Positions 33,837-42,716 of a stretch of 64,000 bases of DNA are shown in pieces. Origin of the DNA: an uncultured Mycoplasmatota bacterium (lineage in GTDB: Bacteria; Bacillota_I; Bacilli_A; RF39; UBA660); assembly GCA_900547775.1 (NCBI GenBank), contig URHW01000002.1, positions 1 through 64,000 on the forward strand. Reading direction: 5' to 3'. The notes under the pieces are model-generated. The model had not been told where the DNA came from. It searched no databases and was given only the letters and a program-made list of their open reading frames with translations. Both the position numbers and the translations under genes were made by a program. Each line of letters opens with the position of its first letter. The first letter of the stretch is position 1.

Positions 33837-36044
33837 ATGAAGAAAGAAATGAAAAGGGAAGTAGAGGATGCATTAGAGATATTAAATGGCTTAATTAGTA
33901 ATTATAATGATTTCTTTATTAATGAAAGTAAGCCGATTCCAGATGAGATAAAAGATACTTATTTAAATGTTGCTAAAGCGTTTATGAACGATCTTAAAGA
34001 AGAAGATTTAAAGAAATACCAAAAGTCTTCTTCTTATGAAGATTTAGTAAGTAAATATAATACTCTTAAAAGTAATGTTAGTGAAGCAGAATCTAGAATA
34101 AAAGAGCATAATGATAAAGTAATAATGCTTGATAAAGAAAATAAAATTAAAGATATGGGTGAGATTAGTAGTGATGCATCTATTCAAGATGATATTATTA
34201 CTGTGCCTAGTGAAGAACTTCTTTTGGTAAGTAGTGCTGATGATAAACTTAAATATGTTACTGATAAGATTAAGTATGTAACTTCTTTAGAAGGCACTTT
34301 AGAAGAAGAAATATTAATTCTTACTTATACTAATAAGGATTCTAAGAGTTATATGAATGCTCTTAAAGATTATCCTAATGTTGGGGTTATGCCAATAAAT
34401 AAGTTTATATATTCATTAAGTGATATTAAAACAACAGAGGTGTCACTTAATAAAGTGATAGATGAAGAATTATCTAATAACTTAAAGGATGATAATTATA
34501 CTAGAAATTTAGTTTTATATTTATTACATTATCATCAAAATACATATTCTTCTTTAGCGTTTAGTGATAAAAATTCTTATAATGATTATCTCGATAGTTT
34601 GAATTTAAAGACACTTAAGGGTGAAACAGTAAGTAGTCCAGCGATTTTAAATATTACTGATTTTCTTACCGAGAATAAAGTTAATTATAAGATTAAGAAT
34701 ATTTTAGAAGATAATGAGATATTTAATGTAATTAGTTTAGATAATGATATAGATATTATTTATTTTGAGTTAGATGAAAAAGGTGAGAGGCCAGTATTTT
34801 TTAAAGATAGTTATATAGAGACAGTTGATAAGATTAGAAGCGATTATGAAAATAGTCATACTAAGTTAGTTGAGTGTTATGCTTACGAAAAGAAAAATGG
34901 TTCTATTATTAATAATTTATATACTAAGTTATATGATGCTGGTGTTAAGTTTGCTTTAGAGGATGCTAGTGTTCTTTTAGAATTATTAGAAAAGCAAAAT
35001 CCTAACTTAATGCCTTCATTAAAAGAAACTATGTTAATTACGATTAAGGCTTTAATAGAAGAGAATAAACCGTTAGAAGAATTTAACATGACATTAAGTG
35101 AACGTAAATTTGCGGAGCTTTTAAAACCTATATATGATAAGTATAATATTTCAAGTGATTTTAGTAATGAGACTTATAAAATAATAGATAATCTTAAAGA
35201 TAATTTAAATTATAAATTTATAATTTTAGATAACTTTGAAGAAATAACTACTTCTAAGTTTAAGTTAATTCAAAAGATTAAAAATATAACGGGTGCTAAT
35301 TTATTATTTTTAGGTGATGATTGGCAAAGCATTTATCTAAATAGTGGGACTAATCCTAAGTATATTAAAAATATTAAGAAGTATTATCCTGATATTAAAA
35401 TTTCTCTTCTTCCATATAAACCAGTTAATTTTAAACTTTATGAAATTGCTAAGAAAGTTATTAGTATGACAAATAATTATTATGATAAGAAGGTAGAAGC
35501 AAGTGATAGTTTTTCTTCTATAGGTATTATACGAGTTAAAAATAAAGATGATATTAAAGATAAATTAATAAATATAGTTAAGAGTTTACCTGGTAGCATT
35601 ACTATTGCAGGTAGATATTCTAGCGATAATGTTGATGTTCCTAATACAAAGTTTATTTTAATAAATGACACTAAGATATATAATTCAGATTATACTTTTA
35701 TAATAAACACTGAAAAAGGATTATGTGGTTATCCAAATGAGCTAATCAATAATGTTATTTTAAATAAAATAATAGAGATAGAGCCAGCAATATATAATGA
35801 ATACCGCACTTTAGCAAATATTATTAGAAATACTAATAAAAGAGTATATTTAGTTGTAACAGAAGAAAATACATCTAAAGTATTTAGAGATATTATTGAT
35901 ACTTATAAGGATGATATTTTAGCAGGGAAAAATGAATGTCCAATATGCGGGAGTAGTCTTATTATAAAACCAGCTGGTGATAAAGAAGAGCTTGAGTGTT
36001 CTAATGAAAAATGTAGTTATCATAGTGATATAAACGAGAATTAA
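33837..36044 (+). CDS. SF1 (UvrD/Rep-like) helicase homologue with lost ATPase motifs and a C-terminal zinc ribbon
   Basis: About 735 residues. The SF1A scaffold is clear: ILILTYTNKDS (motif Ia), LLFLGDDWQSIYLNSG (motif III), ITIAGRYSSDN (IV), INTEKGLCGYPNELINNVIL (V) and RTLANIIRNTNKRVYLVV (VI). The Walker A position, LLLVSSADDKLKYVTDKIKYV, has no GxGKT, and motif II reads ILDNFEE instead of VDEFQD. A CPICG...CSNEKC zinc ribbon ends the protein, as in zinc-ribbon UvrD helicases. ATP hydrolysis is therefore unlikely; a DNA-binding or scaffold role is inferred. It lies 17 bases after the HerA gene and is probably in its operon. GTG at 33831 is an alternative start. Confidence 0.8.
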   Translation: MKKEMKREVEDALEILNGLISNYNDFFINESKPIPDEIKDTYLNVAKAFMNDLKEEDLKKYQKSSSYEDLVSKYNTLKSNVSEAESRIKEHNDKVIMLDKENKIKDMGEISSDASIQDDIITVPSEELLLVSSADDKLKYVTDKIKYVTSLEGTLEEEILILTYTNKDSKSYMNALKDYPNVGVMPINKFIYSLSDIKTTEVSLNKVIDEELSNNLKDDNYTRNLVLYLLHYHQNTYSSLAFSDKNSYNDYLDSLNLKTLKGETVSSPAILNITDFLTENKVNYKIKNILEDNEIFNVISLDNDIDIIYFELDEKGERPVFFKDSYIETVDKIRSDYENSHTKLVECYAYEKKNGSIINNLYTKLYDAGVKFALEDASVLLELLEKQNPNLMPSLKETMLITIKALIEENKPLEEFNMTLSERKFAELLKPIYDKYNISSDFSNETYKIIDNLKDNLNYKFIILDNFEEITTSKFKLIQKIKNITGANLLFLGDDWQSIYLNSGTNPKYIKNIKKYYPDIKISLLPYKPVNFKLYEIAKKVISMTNNYYDKKVEASDSFSSIGIIRVKNKDDIKDKLINIVKSLPGSITIAGRYSSDNVDVPNTKFILINDTKIYNSDYTFIINTEKGLCGYPNELINNVILNKIIEIEPAIYNEYRTLANIIRNTNKRVYLVVTEENTSKVFRDIIDTYKDDILAGKNECPICGSSLIIKPAGDKEELECSNEKCSYHSDINEN

Positions 36045-36055
36045 TTGTATAGGGC

Positions 36056-36084
36056 TTGAAATGTAAGTTAAATTGTGATAGACT
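36056..36084 (+). promoter_or_regulatory. Promoter of the thrS T-box transcript
   Basis: TTGAAA (36056-36061), 17-bp spacer, TAGACT (36079-36084), with TG one base upstream of the -10. Confidence 0.7.
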
Positions 36085-36089
36085 TGGAG

Positions 36090-36304
36090 TTAGTTAAAAA
36101 AGTTTTGATTAGGACATGGCATTATTCTTAATCTTATTAAGCGAAGTTATGATGGTGAAAGATAACTTAAGAAAGAGTATTTGTTACTACCTATGAACTG
36201 GTCTTGAAAAAGAACCCCGGTGATGAGCCGTTACTTAAATAAAGGTAAAAATGGATGGTACCGTGTTTATGCACTCCTGCTAATTGTGGCAGGAGTTTTT
36301 TTTA
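36090..36304 (+). promoter_or_regulatory. T-box riboswitch, threonine type
   Basis: The T-box core AATGGATGGTACCGTG is at about 36249-36264. It is followed by an intrinsic terminator made of ACTCCTG and CAGGAGT (about 36272-36296) with a T run. Upstream, GTTACTACC at about 36183-36191 offers adjacent Thr codons ACT and ACC as specifier; which one is read could not be settled by hand. The downstream gene is thrS. Uncharged tRNA-Thr is expected to prevent termination. Confidence 0.92.
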
Positions 36305-36322
36305 ACTAAGAAGGAGGATTTT

Positions 36323-38086
36323 ATGATAAATATTAAAGAAAATGAAGAACTTCACGTATTAAACCATAGCTGTGCTCATTTACTAGCACAAGCTGTAAAG
36401 CATTTATATCCAAATGCTAAATTCTGGGTAGGACCTGTAACTACAGAAGGATTCTACTATGACATTGACTTAGGAGATGTTACTTTAACAAATGATGACT
36501 TACCTAAGATTGAAAAAGAAATGAAAAAAATTAGTAAAGATGGTAAGAGAATTGTTCGTGAAGAAATATCTAAAGAGGAGGCTTTAGAAAAGTTTAAAGA
36601 TGACCCATATAAAATTGATTTGATAAGCCGTATGGATGAAAATAATACTGTTATTTCAATGTATACTCAAGGTGACTTTACTGATCTTTGCCGTGGACCA
36701 CATGTAGCAACGGTTAAAGAACTTAAGCATTTTAAACTTTTAAAAGTAAGCGGTGCTTACTGGAAGGGTGATGTTAAAAATAAGATGCTTCAAAGGATCT
36801 ATGGTGTTTGCTTTACTAATGAAGAAGATTTAAATAATTGTCTTGCTGAAATAGAAGAGGCTAAACAAAGAGACCATCGTAAGATTGGTAAAGATATGGA
36901 AATATTCATGACTGATGAATTAGTTGGTGCTGGTATGCCTTTATGGCTTCCAAATGGAGCAATTATTAGAAAACAACTAGAAAATTATATCTATGATAAG
37001 GAACAAAAGTTAGGATATAATCATGTATATACTCCATGTGTTGGTACAGTTAACCTATATAAGACTAGCGGACACTGGGATCATTATAAAGAAAATATGT
37101 TTCCAATGATGAAAGTTGATGATGAAGAATTTGTTTTAAGACCAATGAATTGTCCTCATCATATGCTTGTTTATAAAAATAAATTACATTCTTATAGAGA
37201 TTTACCTATTAGAATTGGTGAATTTGCAACCGACTTTAGATATGAGGCAAGTGGCGCTGTTAAAGGACTTGAAAGAGTTAGATGCATGTGTCAAAATGAT
37301 GCGCATTTATTTGTAACACCTGAACAAATTGGTGATGAATTTAAAAAAGTTGTAAGTCTAATCTTAGACGTATATAAAGATTTTGGTATTAAAAATTATA
37401 AATTTAGATTATCTTTAAGGGATAAAGAAGATAAAGAAAAATACTTTGATGATGATGAAATGTGGGATATGGCTGAAAATAAGCTTAGAGAAGTACTTAA
37501 TGACTTAGGTGTTGAGTATTTTGAAGCTAAAGGCGAAGCAGCGTTCTATGGGCCTAAATTAGATGTTGAGGTTAAACCTGCCGTTGGGCCTGAGGTTACA
37601 TTATCAACTTGTCAGTTAGACTTCTTACTTCCTAGAAGATTTGAATTATCTTACATTGATAATAAGGGTGAGAAACAAATACCAGTAGTTCTTCATAGAG
37701 CTATCTTTGGAACTTTTGATAGATTTACTGCATTTATAATTGAAGAAACTAAAGGTGCATTTCCTCTATGGCTTGCTCCTTTACAAATTAATATTATTCC
37801 AGTTAATACTGACTTACATTTAGAATATGCCGATAAAATATGCAAACTTTTAAAGGATAACAACGTAAGAGTAGAGGTAGATGATCGTAATGAAAAGATT
37901 GGTTATAAGATGAGAGAAAGTCAAACTAAAAAAGTACCTCTAACACTTGTTCTTGGTGATAATGAAAAAGATAATAATCAAATAAGTTATAGAGAATATG
38001 GTAAACAAGAAACAATTACTTGCTCTATAGATGAGTTTATTAGTAAGGTAAATGATTGTATTAAGAATAAGGAACAAAACTTATAA
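36323..38086 (+). CDS. thrS: Threonyl-tRNA synthetase (no TGS domain)
   Basis: Class II synthetase with an editing domain ([41 protein letters not shown]). The catalytic core carries [39 protein letters not shown] and [12 protein letters not shown] (motif 3), then the anticodon-binding domain ([20 protein letters not shown]). 587 residues: the ~60-residue N-terminal TGS domain of ordinary ThrRS is missing, since HSCAH occurs at residue 14. The start at 36323 follows AAGGAGG; an upstream in-frame ATG at 36284 lies inside the T-box terminator and is rejected. Confidence 0.95.
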   Translation: MINIKENEELHVLNHSCAHLLAQAVKHLYPNAKFWVGPVTTEGFYYDIDLGDVTLTNDDLPKIEKEMKKISKDGKRIVREEISKEEALEKFKDDPYKIDLISRMDENNTVISMYTQGDFTDLCRGPHVATVKELKHFKLLKVSGAYWKGDVKNKMLQRIYGVCFTNEEDLNNCLAEIEEAKQRDHRKIGKDMEIFMTDELVGAGMPLWLPNGAIIRKQLENYIYDKEQKLGYNHVYTPCVGTVNLYKTSGHWDHYKENMFPMMKVDDEEFVLRPMNCPHHMLVYKNKLHSYRDLPIRIGEFATDFRYEASGAVKGLERVRCMCQNDAHLFVTPEQIGDEFKKVVSLILDVYKDFGIKNYKFRLSLRDKEDKEKYFDDDEMWDMAENKLREVLNDLGVEYFEAKGEAAFYGPKLDVEVKPAVGPEVTLSTCQLDFLLPRRFELSYIDNKGEKQIPVVLHRAIFGTFDRFTAFIIEETKGAFPLWLAPLQINIIPVNTDLHLEYADKICKLLKDNNVRVEVDDRNEKIGYKMRESQTKKVPLTLVLGDNEKDNNQISYREYGKQETITCSIDEFISKVNDCIKNKEQNL

Positions 38087-38134
38087 AATATGTCAAAAAT
38101 ACAAAAATAACTTTTAATAATACAATAATAATGA

Positions 38135-38140
38135 TATAAT
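38135..38140 (+). promoter_or_regulatory. -10 element of the 6S RNA gene
   Basis: TATAAT 8 bases before the proposed RNA 5' end; the -35 (about 38112, TTTTAA) is weak. Confidence 0.6.
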
Positions 38141-38147
38141 TAAAGTA

Positions 38148-38304
38148 CCTAGAAGATGGTCAAATATAAAACCGACTAATGGTGAATATAGGGAATCTAA
38201 TTAGCAGTGGTGTTGAAAACTAGCTAGCCTAGGCTCCTAAAGCTGTCTATGTGATGCCCACCTTGCGTGCGCGCGGGTTTTTATCACTGCGGCTGTCTTC
38301 TAGG
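38148..38304 (+). ncRNA. ssrS: 6S RNA
   Basis: The ends CCTAGAAGAT (38148-38157) and GTCTTCTAGG (38295-38304) pair over 10 bp (one G-U), giving the closing stem. The 3' half has the order seen in 6S RNAs: GTGATGCCCACCTTGCG, a GC-rich hairpin, TTTTTATCACTGCGGCTGTC, comparable to the GACACA-TTCACCTTG ... CCTGCGGCGGCATC block of the E. coli RNA. The interior would form the large bubble that mimics an open promoter and sequesters sigma-A RNA polymerase. It is short (about 157 nt against 185-200). It lies between thrS and tcdA, with a TATAAT upstream. Confidence 0.85.
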
Positions 38305-38331
38305 TTTTATTATATATATAAAGGAGAATAT

Positions 38332-39000
38332 ATGTTCGAGAGATTAATAACATTAATTGGTGAAGATGATGTAAATAAATTAAAGAAAGCAAATGTTTTA
38401 ATTGTTGGTTTAGGAGGAGTAGGAGGCTATGCTTTAGAAACATTGGTTAGATCAGGCATTTATAACTTAACAATTGTGGATGGTGATATAGTAGAGCTTA
38501 GCAATTTAAATAGACAGATAATATCTAAGAGGGATGTTATAGGAAGACCTAAAGCTTTAGTAGCACAAGCAAGAACTCTAGAGATAAATCCGGATGTTAA
38601 CTTAAAGGTTATTAATCAGTTTATTAGTGAGGATAATTTTTCTTTACTTAATATAGATAGTTTTGATTACGTTATTGATGCATGTGATGATTTGAATTTA
38701 AAAATGCTTCTTATAAAGAATGCAGAAAAATATAAGTTAATTTCTTCTATGGGTACAGCTAATAAGATGGATATGACCAGATTTAAAATAACGACAATTG
38801 ATAAGACTTCATATGATCCTCTAGCTAAAATAATCCGTAAGAAGATAAAAGAAGAAAAGATACGAACTAAATTTAAAGTGGTATCAAGTGATGAAAAAGT
38901 AATGAAAAATGGGACTAAATTAGGCACTATAGCATATATGCCAGCAGTATCTGGTTTACTTTGTGCATCATATGTAATTAATGATATTATAAATAAATAA
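38332..39000 (+). CDS. tcdA: tRNA threonylcarbamoyladenosine dehydratase
   Basis: ThiF/MoeB/E1-like enzyme that converts t6A37 to cyclic t6A in tRNAs decoding ANN codons. 222 residues. Motifs: VLIVGLGGVGGYALETLVRSG (nucleotide binding, about 22-42), DGDIVELSNLNRQI (Asp and Arg for ATP), DYVIDACDDLNLKM and a C-terminal GTIAYMPAVSGLLCAS. The start at 38332 has AAGGAG 5 bases upstream; the longer frame from 38251 would run through the 6S RNA gene and is rejected. Confidence 0.88.
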   Translation: MFERLITLIGEDDVNKLKKANVLIVGLGGVGGYALETLVRSGIYNLTIVDGDIVELSNLNRQIISKRDVIGRPKALVAQARTLEINPDVNLKVINQFISEDNFSLLNIDSFDYVIDACDDLNLKMLLIKNAEKYKLISSMGTANKMDMTRFKITTIDKTSYDPLAKIIRKKIKEEKIRTKFKVVSSDEKVMKNGTKLGTIAYMPAVSGLLCASYVINDIINK

Positions 39001-39027
39001 AAGATAAGTATATGAATATATCTATCA

Positions 39028-39231
39028 TTAAATTCGAATACATTATTTGGTAAAGACGGAGAAATATATAATTTAAATAACAAAAGTGTATTAATAATAG
39101 GTGGAGCTTATTCTGTGGATAAAGAATATAGAATAAAATATGGGTATTGTTGATATGAAACTGAACAACCAGATGATGATATAAAACAATATGTTTTTAA
39201 CCGATTTCGGCAGAAAAATTTGTTAGATTAA
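39028..39231 (+). pseudogene. Decayed metallophosphoesterase fragment
   Basis: Read in one frame, this stretch gives NTLFGKDGEIYNLNNKSVLI, IGGAYSVDKEYRIKYGYC, stop, YETEQPDDDIKQYVF. VIGGAYSVDK-YR and the following WF-EQP pattern are typical of a calcineurin-like phosphoesterase family found in phages and bacteria. The TGA at 39151-39153 replaces an expected Trp codon, and the N-terminal catalytic half is absent. A remnant of a once-larger gene, immediately upstream of the Vex-like island. Confidence 0.72.
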
Positions 39232-39260
39232 TTGACAAAAATCAAAAAAAATAATATAAT
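39232..39260 (+). promoter_or_regulatory. Consensus sigma-A promoter of the Vex-like operon
   Basis: TTGACA (39232-39237), 17-bp A-rich spacer, TATAAT (39255-39260): a perfect match to both hexamers. It starts directly after the stop codon of the phosphoesterase remnant. Confidence 0.93.
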
Positions 39261-39293
39261 TATTCTGGTTATCTACATTTTTAAATAAAAAAT

Positions 39294-39341
39294 AAAAGAT
39301 ATGGCTTATATTATAAAAAAAGTTTTGTCATATCTTTTTTT
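39294..39341 (+). terminator. Leader hairpin with T tract (possible attenuator) upstream of the Vex-like operon
   Basis: AAAAGATATGGC (39294-39305) pairs with GTCATATCTTTT (39327-39338) over 12 bp with one G-U pair, then T continues to 39341. It lies between the promoter (39255-39260) and the RBS AAGGAGG at 39361, so transcription from this promoter must pass it. It may be a transcription attenuator. Confidence 0.7.
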
Positions 39342-39375
39342 AAACAAAAAATCTAAAGATAAGGAGGTTGATAAA

Positions 39376-40653
39376 ATGCTAAAAAATGCTATAGCATATA
39401 TTTTAAGAAAAAGAAATAGAACAATTATAGTATTTATTATTTTAACATTAATTCTCTCTTGTTTGTATTCATGTTTGAATATAACAAAATCAACAAATAA
39501 TTTAGAAAAAAACTTATACAAGATTTCAAATACATCATTATCAATAACTAAAAATAATGGTGATACTTTTGAAACTAATCAGTTTAAAGAATTAGATAAT
39601 ATAAAAGAAATAAAAGAAATTATCACTAAGTATGATGGACTTGCTAGAACTGCAAACATCAAAGCTGTAGATGGAACACAATTAGTAGAACGAGATGATT
39701 TATCAGATGAGTTCAAAAATATGCTTTCAGTAGAAGCTACTAATAATAGTGAAAAGGATAATTTATTTAATAGTGGTATTTTTACTATTATAAAAGGCAG
39801 ACATATTAATAATAATGATAGAGGAAAAATTCTTATTCACAAGGAACTTGCTGAAAAAAATAACCTAAAACTCAACGATAAAATCAAACTTCAATTAATT
39901 GATTTTAATAACAGTGAAAAGAAAAAGGAATATGAGTTTGAGATAATTGGAATTTTTTCAGGTAAAAAACAAGAAAGATATACTGGCTTATCATCAGATT
40001 TTAGTGAAAACATGGTGTTTATTGATTATGAATCAAGTCAAAAAGCATTAAATAAAACTGAAAATAACAAAATTGTTAATAAACTTGCAATATTTTCAGA
40101 CAGTTCAGAAAATACAAAGGAAGCACTAAATAAAATTAAAAAAATTAAAATTGATTGGTCACAATTCAATATTTCAAGTGATAACCATGTATTCGAAGAA
40201 ATACTAGAGTCTATAGATGGAATAAAACATATTATTGAAATCATGACATATTCAATTATGATAGGTGGAATAACAGTTTTGTCATTAATATTGATACTAT
40301 GGTTAAGAGAAAGAATATATGAAATAGGAATATTATTATCTATTGGTATAAGTAAAATAAAAATAATAATTCAATTTATACTTGAATTATTATTTATATC
40401 ACTACCTTCTTTGGTATTATCATTATTTATAGGAAATGTAATATTAAATATTATAGTCGGTGGATTTATGAATTCTGATGATTCAACAATAATGGTTGAT
40501 AGCTTACTTAAAAACAATAATTTTATTTCAAATCTTATAACTTTCCTACAAAGTTACGGAATATTAATTGGAATTATAGTTCTATCAGTTATTATTGCAA
40601 GTTTAATGATATTAATTAAAAAACCAAAAGAAATATTGTCAAAAATAAGTTAG
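39376..40653 (+). CDS. ABC exporter permease, Vex1-like
   Basis: FtsX/MacB-type permease of 426 residues: N-terminal helix (about 17-40), a large extracytoplasmic domain (45-285) with GIFTIIKGRHIN and LNDKIKLQL segments, then three helices with the FtsX core RERIYEIGILLSIGISKIKI. The ATG at 39376 has AAGGAGG before it. The operon order permease-ATPase-permease matches vex1-vex2-vex3 of Streptococcus pneumoniae, where the exporter handles a secreted peptide. Codon use is more A-rich (many TCA, CTA, AAA) than in neighbouring genes, consistent with transfer. No two-component system follows. Confidence 0.78.
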   Translation: MLKNAIAYILRKRNRTIIVFIILTLILSCLYSCLNITKSTNNLEKNLYKISNTSLSITKNNGDTFETNQFKELDNIKEIKEIITKYDGLARTANIKAVDGTQLVERDDLSDEFKNMLSVEATNNSEKDNLFNSGIFTIIKGRHINNNDRGKILIHKELAEKNNLKLNDKIKLQLIDFNNSEKKKEYEFEIIGIFSGKKQERYTGLSSDFSENMVFIDYESSQKALNKTENNKIVNKLAIFSDSSENTKEALNKIKKIKIDWSQFNISSDNHVFEEILESIDGIKHIIEIMTYSIMIGGITVLSLILILWLRERIYEIGILLSIGISKIKIIIQFILELLFISLPSLVLSLFIGNVILNIIVGGFMNSDDSTIMVDSLLKNNNFISNLITFLQSYGILIGIIVLSVIIASLMILIKKPKEILSKIS

Positions 40654-40663
40654 GAGATTAAAA

Positions 40664-41308
40664 ATGGATATATTAGAAATAAAAAATGTAACATATAATT
40701 ATTCAAATTCAAATGAGAAAGTATTATCTTCAGTAAATCAAAAATTTGAAATTGGAAATTTTTATGCAATAATAGGAAAATCAGGTGCAGGAAAGTCAAC
40801 ATTACTTTCTCTATTAGCAGGTTTAGATAAACCACAAAAAGGTCAAATCTTATTTAAAGGAAATGATATAGAGAAAGATGGCTATAGTAATCATAGAAAA
40901 AATAACATATCGTTAGTTTTTCAAAACTATAATTTAATTGATTATTTAACGCCTTTAGAAAATGTTAGATTAGTAAATAAAAATGCATCTGAAACAATCT
41001 TATTTGAATTAGGGCTTGATAAAAGTCAAATAAATAGAAATGTAATGAAATTATCAGGAGGGCAACAACAAAGAGTGGCGTTTGCAAGAGCTTTAGTTTC
41101 AGAAGCTCCAATAATTTTAGCAGATGAACCTACTGGAAACTTAGATGTTGATACTGCTGGTGAAATAATTGAAATACTTAAAAAGCTAGCAAAAGAAAGA
41201 AATAAGTGTGTAATCGTAGTAACACATAGTAAAGAAGTTGCAAATTCTGCTGACATTATTTTAGAATTAAGAGATAGAAAACTTAAGAAAATAAATAAAA
41301 ATAATTAG
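40664..41308 (+). CDS. ABC exporter ATPase, Vex2-like
   Basis: 214-residue ABC ATPase of the MacB/LolD group: Walker A GKSGAGKSTLLS (about 38-49), Q loop LVFQNYNLIDYLTPLENV, signature LSGGQQQR, Walker [14 protein letters not shown]-loop VVTHS. Energises the two flanking permeases. 10 bases after the upstream permease, 11 before the next; both have strong AGGAG sites. Confidence 0.9.
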   Translation: MDILEIKNVTYNYSNSNEKVLSSVNQKFEIGNFYAIIGKSGAGKSTLLSLLAGLDKPQKGQILFKGNDIEKDGYSNHRKNNISLVFQNYNLIDYLTPLENVRLVNKNASETILFELGLDKSQINRNVMKLSGGQQQRVAFARALVSEAPIILADEPTGNLDVDTAGEIIEILKKLAKERNKCVIVVTHSKEVANSADIILELRDRKLKKINKNN

Positions 41309-41319
41309 GAGGTACAATA

Positions 41320-42696
41320 ATGATTAAAAATGCATTTGCATATGTAACTAGAAAAAGTCTAAAATCAATAATTATATTGTTAGTTATAACAGCTATGTCA
41401 ACGCTTTGTCTTATTAGTTTATCAATTAAAGACGCTACGAACAGAGCTTCAAAAGAAACTTTCGGAAATATAACAAATAGTTTCTCTATGGAAATAAACC
41501 GAAGAGTTAATTTTGGAACACCAAGAGGTGGTGGCAATATAAAAGGACAAGATATTAAAAAAATTGCTGAATCCAAAGATATTGATTCATATGTAAAAAG
41601 AATTAATAGTGTTGCTGATTTAGTAGATAATGATATAATAGAAACTCAAAAAACTCTTTCAGGTCAATCACCTGAAAGAGCAAAAAAATTTAAAAGAGCA
41701 GTTATGTTAACAGGCGTTAATGATTCATCAAAAGAAAATAAGTTTGTCTCAGGAGCTTACAAATTATCTAGTGGTGAACACTTAAATGAAAATGATAAAA
41801 ACAAGATTTTAATGCATAAAGACTTAGCAGAAAAAAATAATTTAAAAATTGGAGATAAAATAAAAATAAAATCTAATTTATTTGATGCTGATAATGAAAA
41901 AAGAGCAAATGAAAAAGTAGAAGTTGAGATAAAAGGTCTTTTTGATGGTCATAATGAAGGTGGCGTTACTGTAGCCCAAGAACTTTACGAAAATACTTTG
42001 ATAACTGATTTAGATACGGCTGCAAAAGTATATGGAAATACAGAGGATACTGCAGTATATCAAGATGCCACATTTTTTGTAAAAGGTGATAAAAATTTAG
42101 ATAAGGTTATTAAAAATATTGAAAAACTCGATATAGATTGGAAACAATATAATTTGATTAAAAGTTCAAATAATTACCCAGCACTACAACAGTCTATATC
42201 AGGTATATATAAAATAGCTAACAAATTATTTGCAGGATCATTATTATTTGCAGGCGTTACAGTTTCATTACTATTGTTTTTATGGATGAATGCTAGAAAA
42301 AAAGAAATTGCAATTTTGCTTTCATTAGGAATTTCAAAAGCCAAATTATTCGGACAATTTGTTATTGAAATAGTATTTGTATCAATTCCAGCATTTATAG
42401 GATCATACTTTCTAGCTGTTTATACAGCAAGTATGATTGGAAATAACATATTAAGTAAAGTCACTGGTACAATAGCAAAACAGATTGCTAAACAGTCAGC
42501 ATCTAGCCAACTTGGAGGTGGAGCTGAAGTAGATGGATTTAATAAAACACTAACAAGTTTAGAAATTAATATATCTCCAAAATTAATGATATATGTAGTT
42601 TTATTTATGTCAATAGTTCTTATAATTTCTTTACTAATATCTTCATCAAGCAATTTAAAGAAAAGTCCAAAAGAATTATTAATTGATACAAAATAG
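41320..42696 (+). CDS. ABC exporter permease, Vex3-like
   Basis: 458-residue FtsX/MacB permease. Its N-terminus (IKNAFAYVTRKSLKSIIIL) and outer domain (INRRVNFGTPRGGGNIKG; MLTGVNDSSKENKFVSGAYKL; IKGLFDGHNEGGV) look closely like the pneumococcal Vex permeases. C-terminal helices carry RKKEIAILLSLGISKAKLFGQF, and a GGGAEVDGF loop precedes the last helix. Ends the operon; a transposase remnant follows after 20 bp. The exported substrate is not known here; no small peptide gene (such as pep27) was found beside it. Confidence 0.82.
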   Translation: MIKNAFAYVTRKSLKSIIILLVITAMSTLCLISLSIKDATNRASKETFGNITNSFSMEINRRVNFGTPRGGGNIKGQDIKKIAESKDIDSYVKRINSVADLVDNDIIETQKTLSGQSPERAKKFKRAVMLTGVNDSSKENKFVSGAYKLSSGEHLNENDKNKILMHKDLAEKNNLKIGDKIKIKSNLFDADNEKRANEKVEVEIKGLFDGHNEGGVTVAQELYENTLITDLDTAAKVYGNTEDTAVYQDATFFVKGDKNLDKVIKNIEKLDIDWKQYNLIKSSNNYPALQQSISGIYKIANKLFAGSLLFAGVTVSLLLFLWMNARKKEIAILLSLGISKAKLFGQFVIEIVFVSIPAFIGSYFLAVYTASMIGNNILSKVTGTIAKQIAKQSASSQLGGGAEVDGFNKTLTSLEINISPKLMIYVVLFMSIVLIISLLISSSSNLKKSPKELLIDTK

Positions 42697-42716
42697 TAAT
42701 AAATATTTAGAATTTA

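Noticed and set aside
38251..38331. N-terminal extension of tcdA
   Set aside because: It runs through the 6S RNA gene, has no RBS, and the ATG at 38332 has AAGGAG.
39232..39375. Second small peptide gene (pep27-like) in the Vex leader
   Set aside because: The only frame, from ATG 39301, is continuous with the permease gene, lies in the hairpin and has no RBS.
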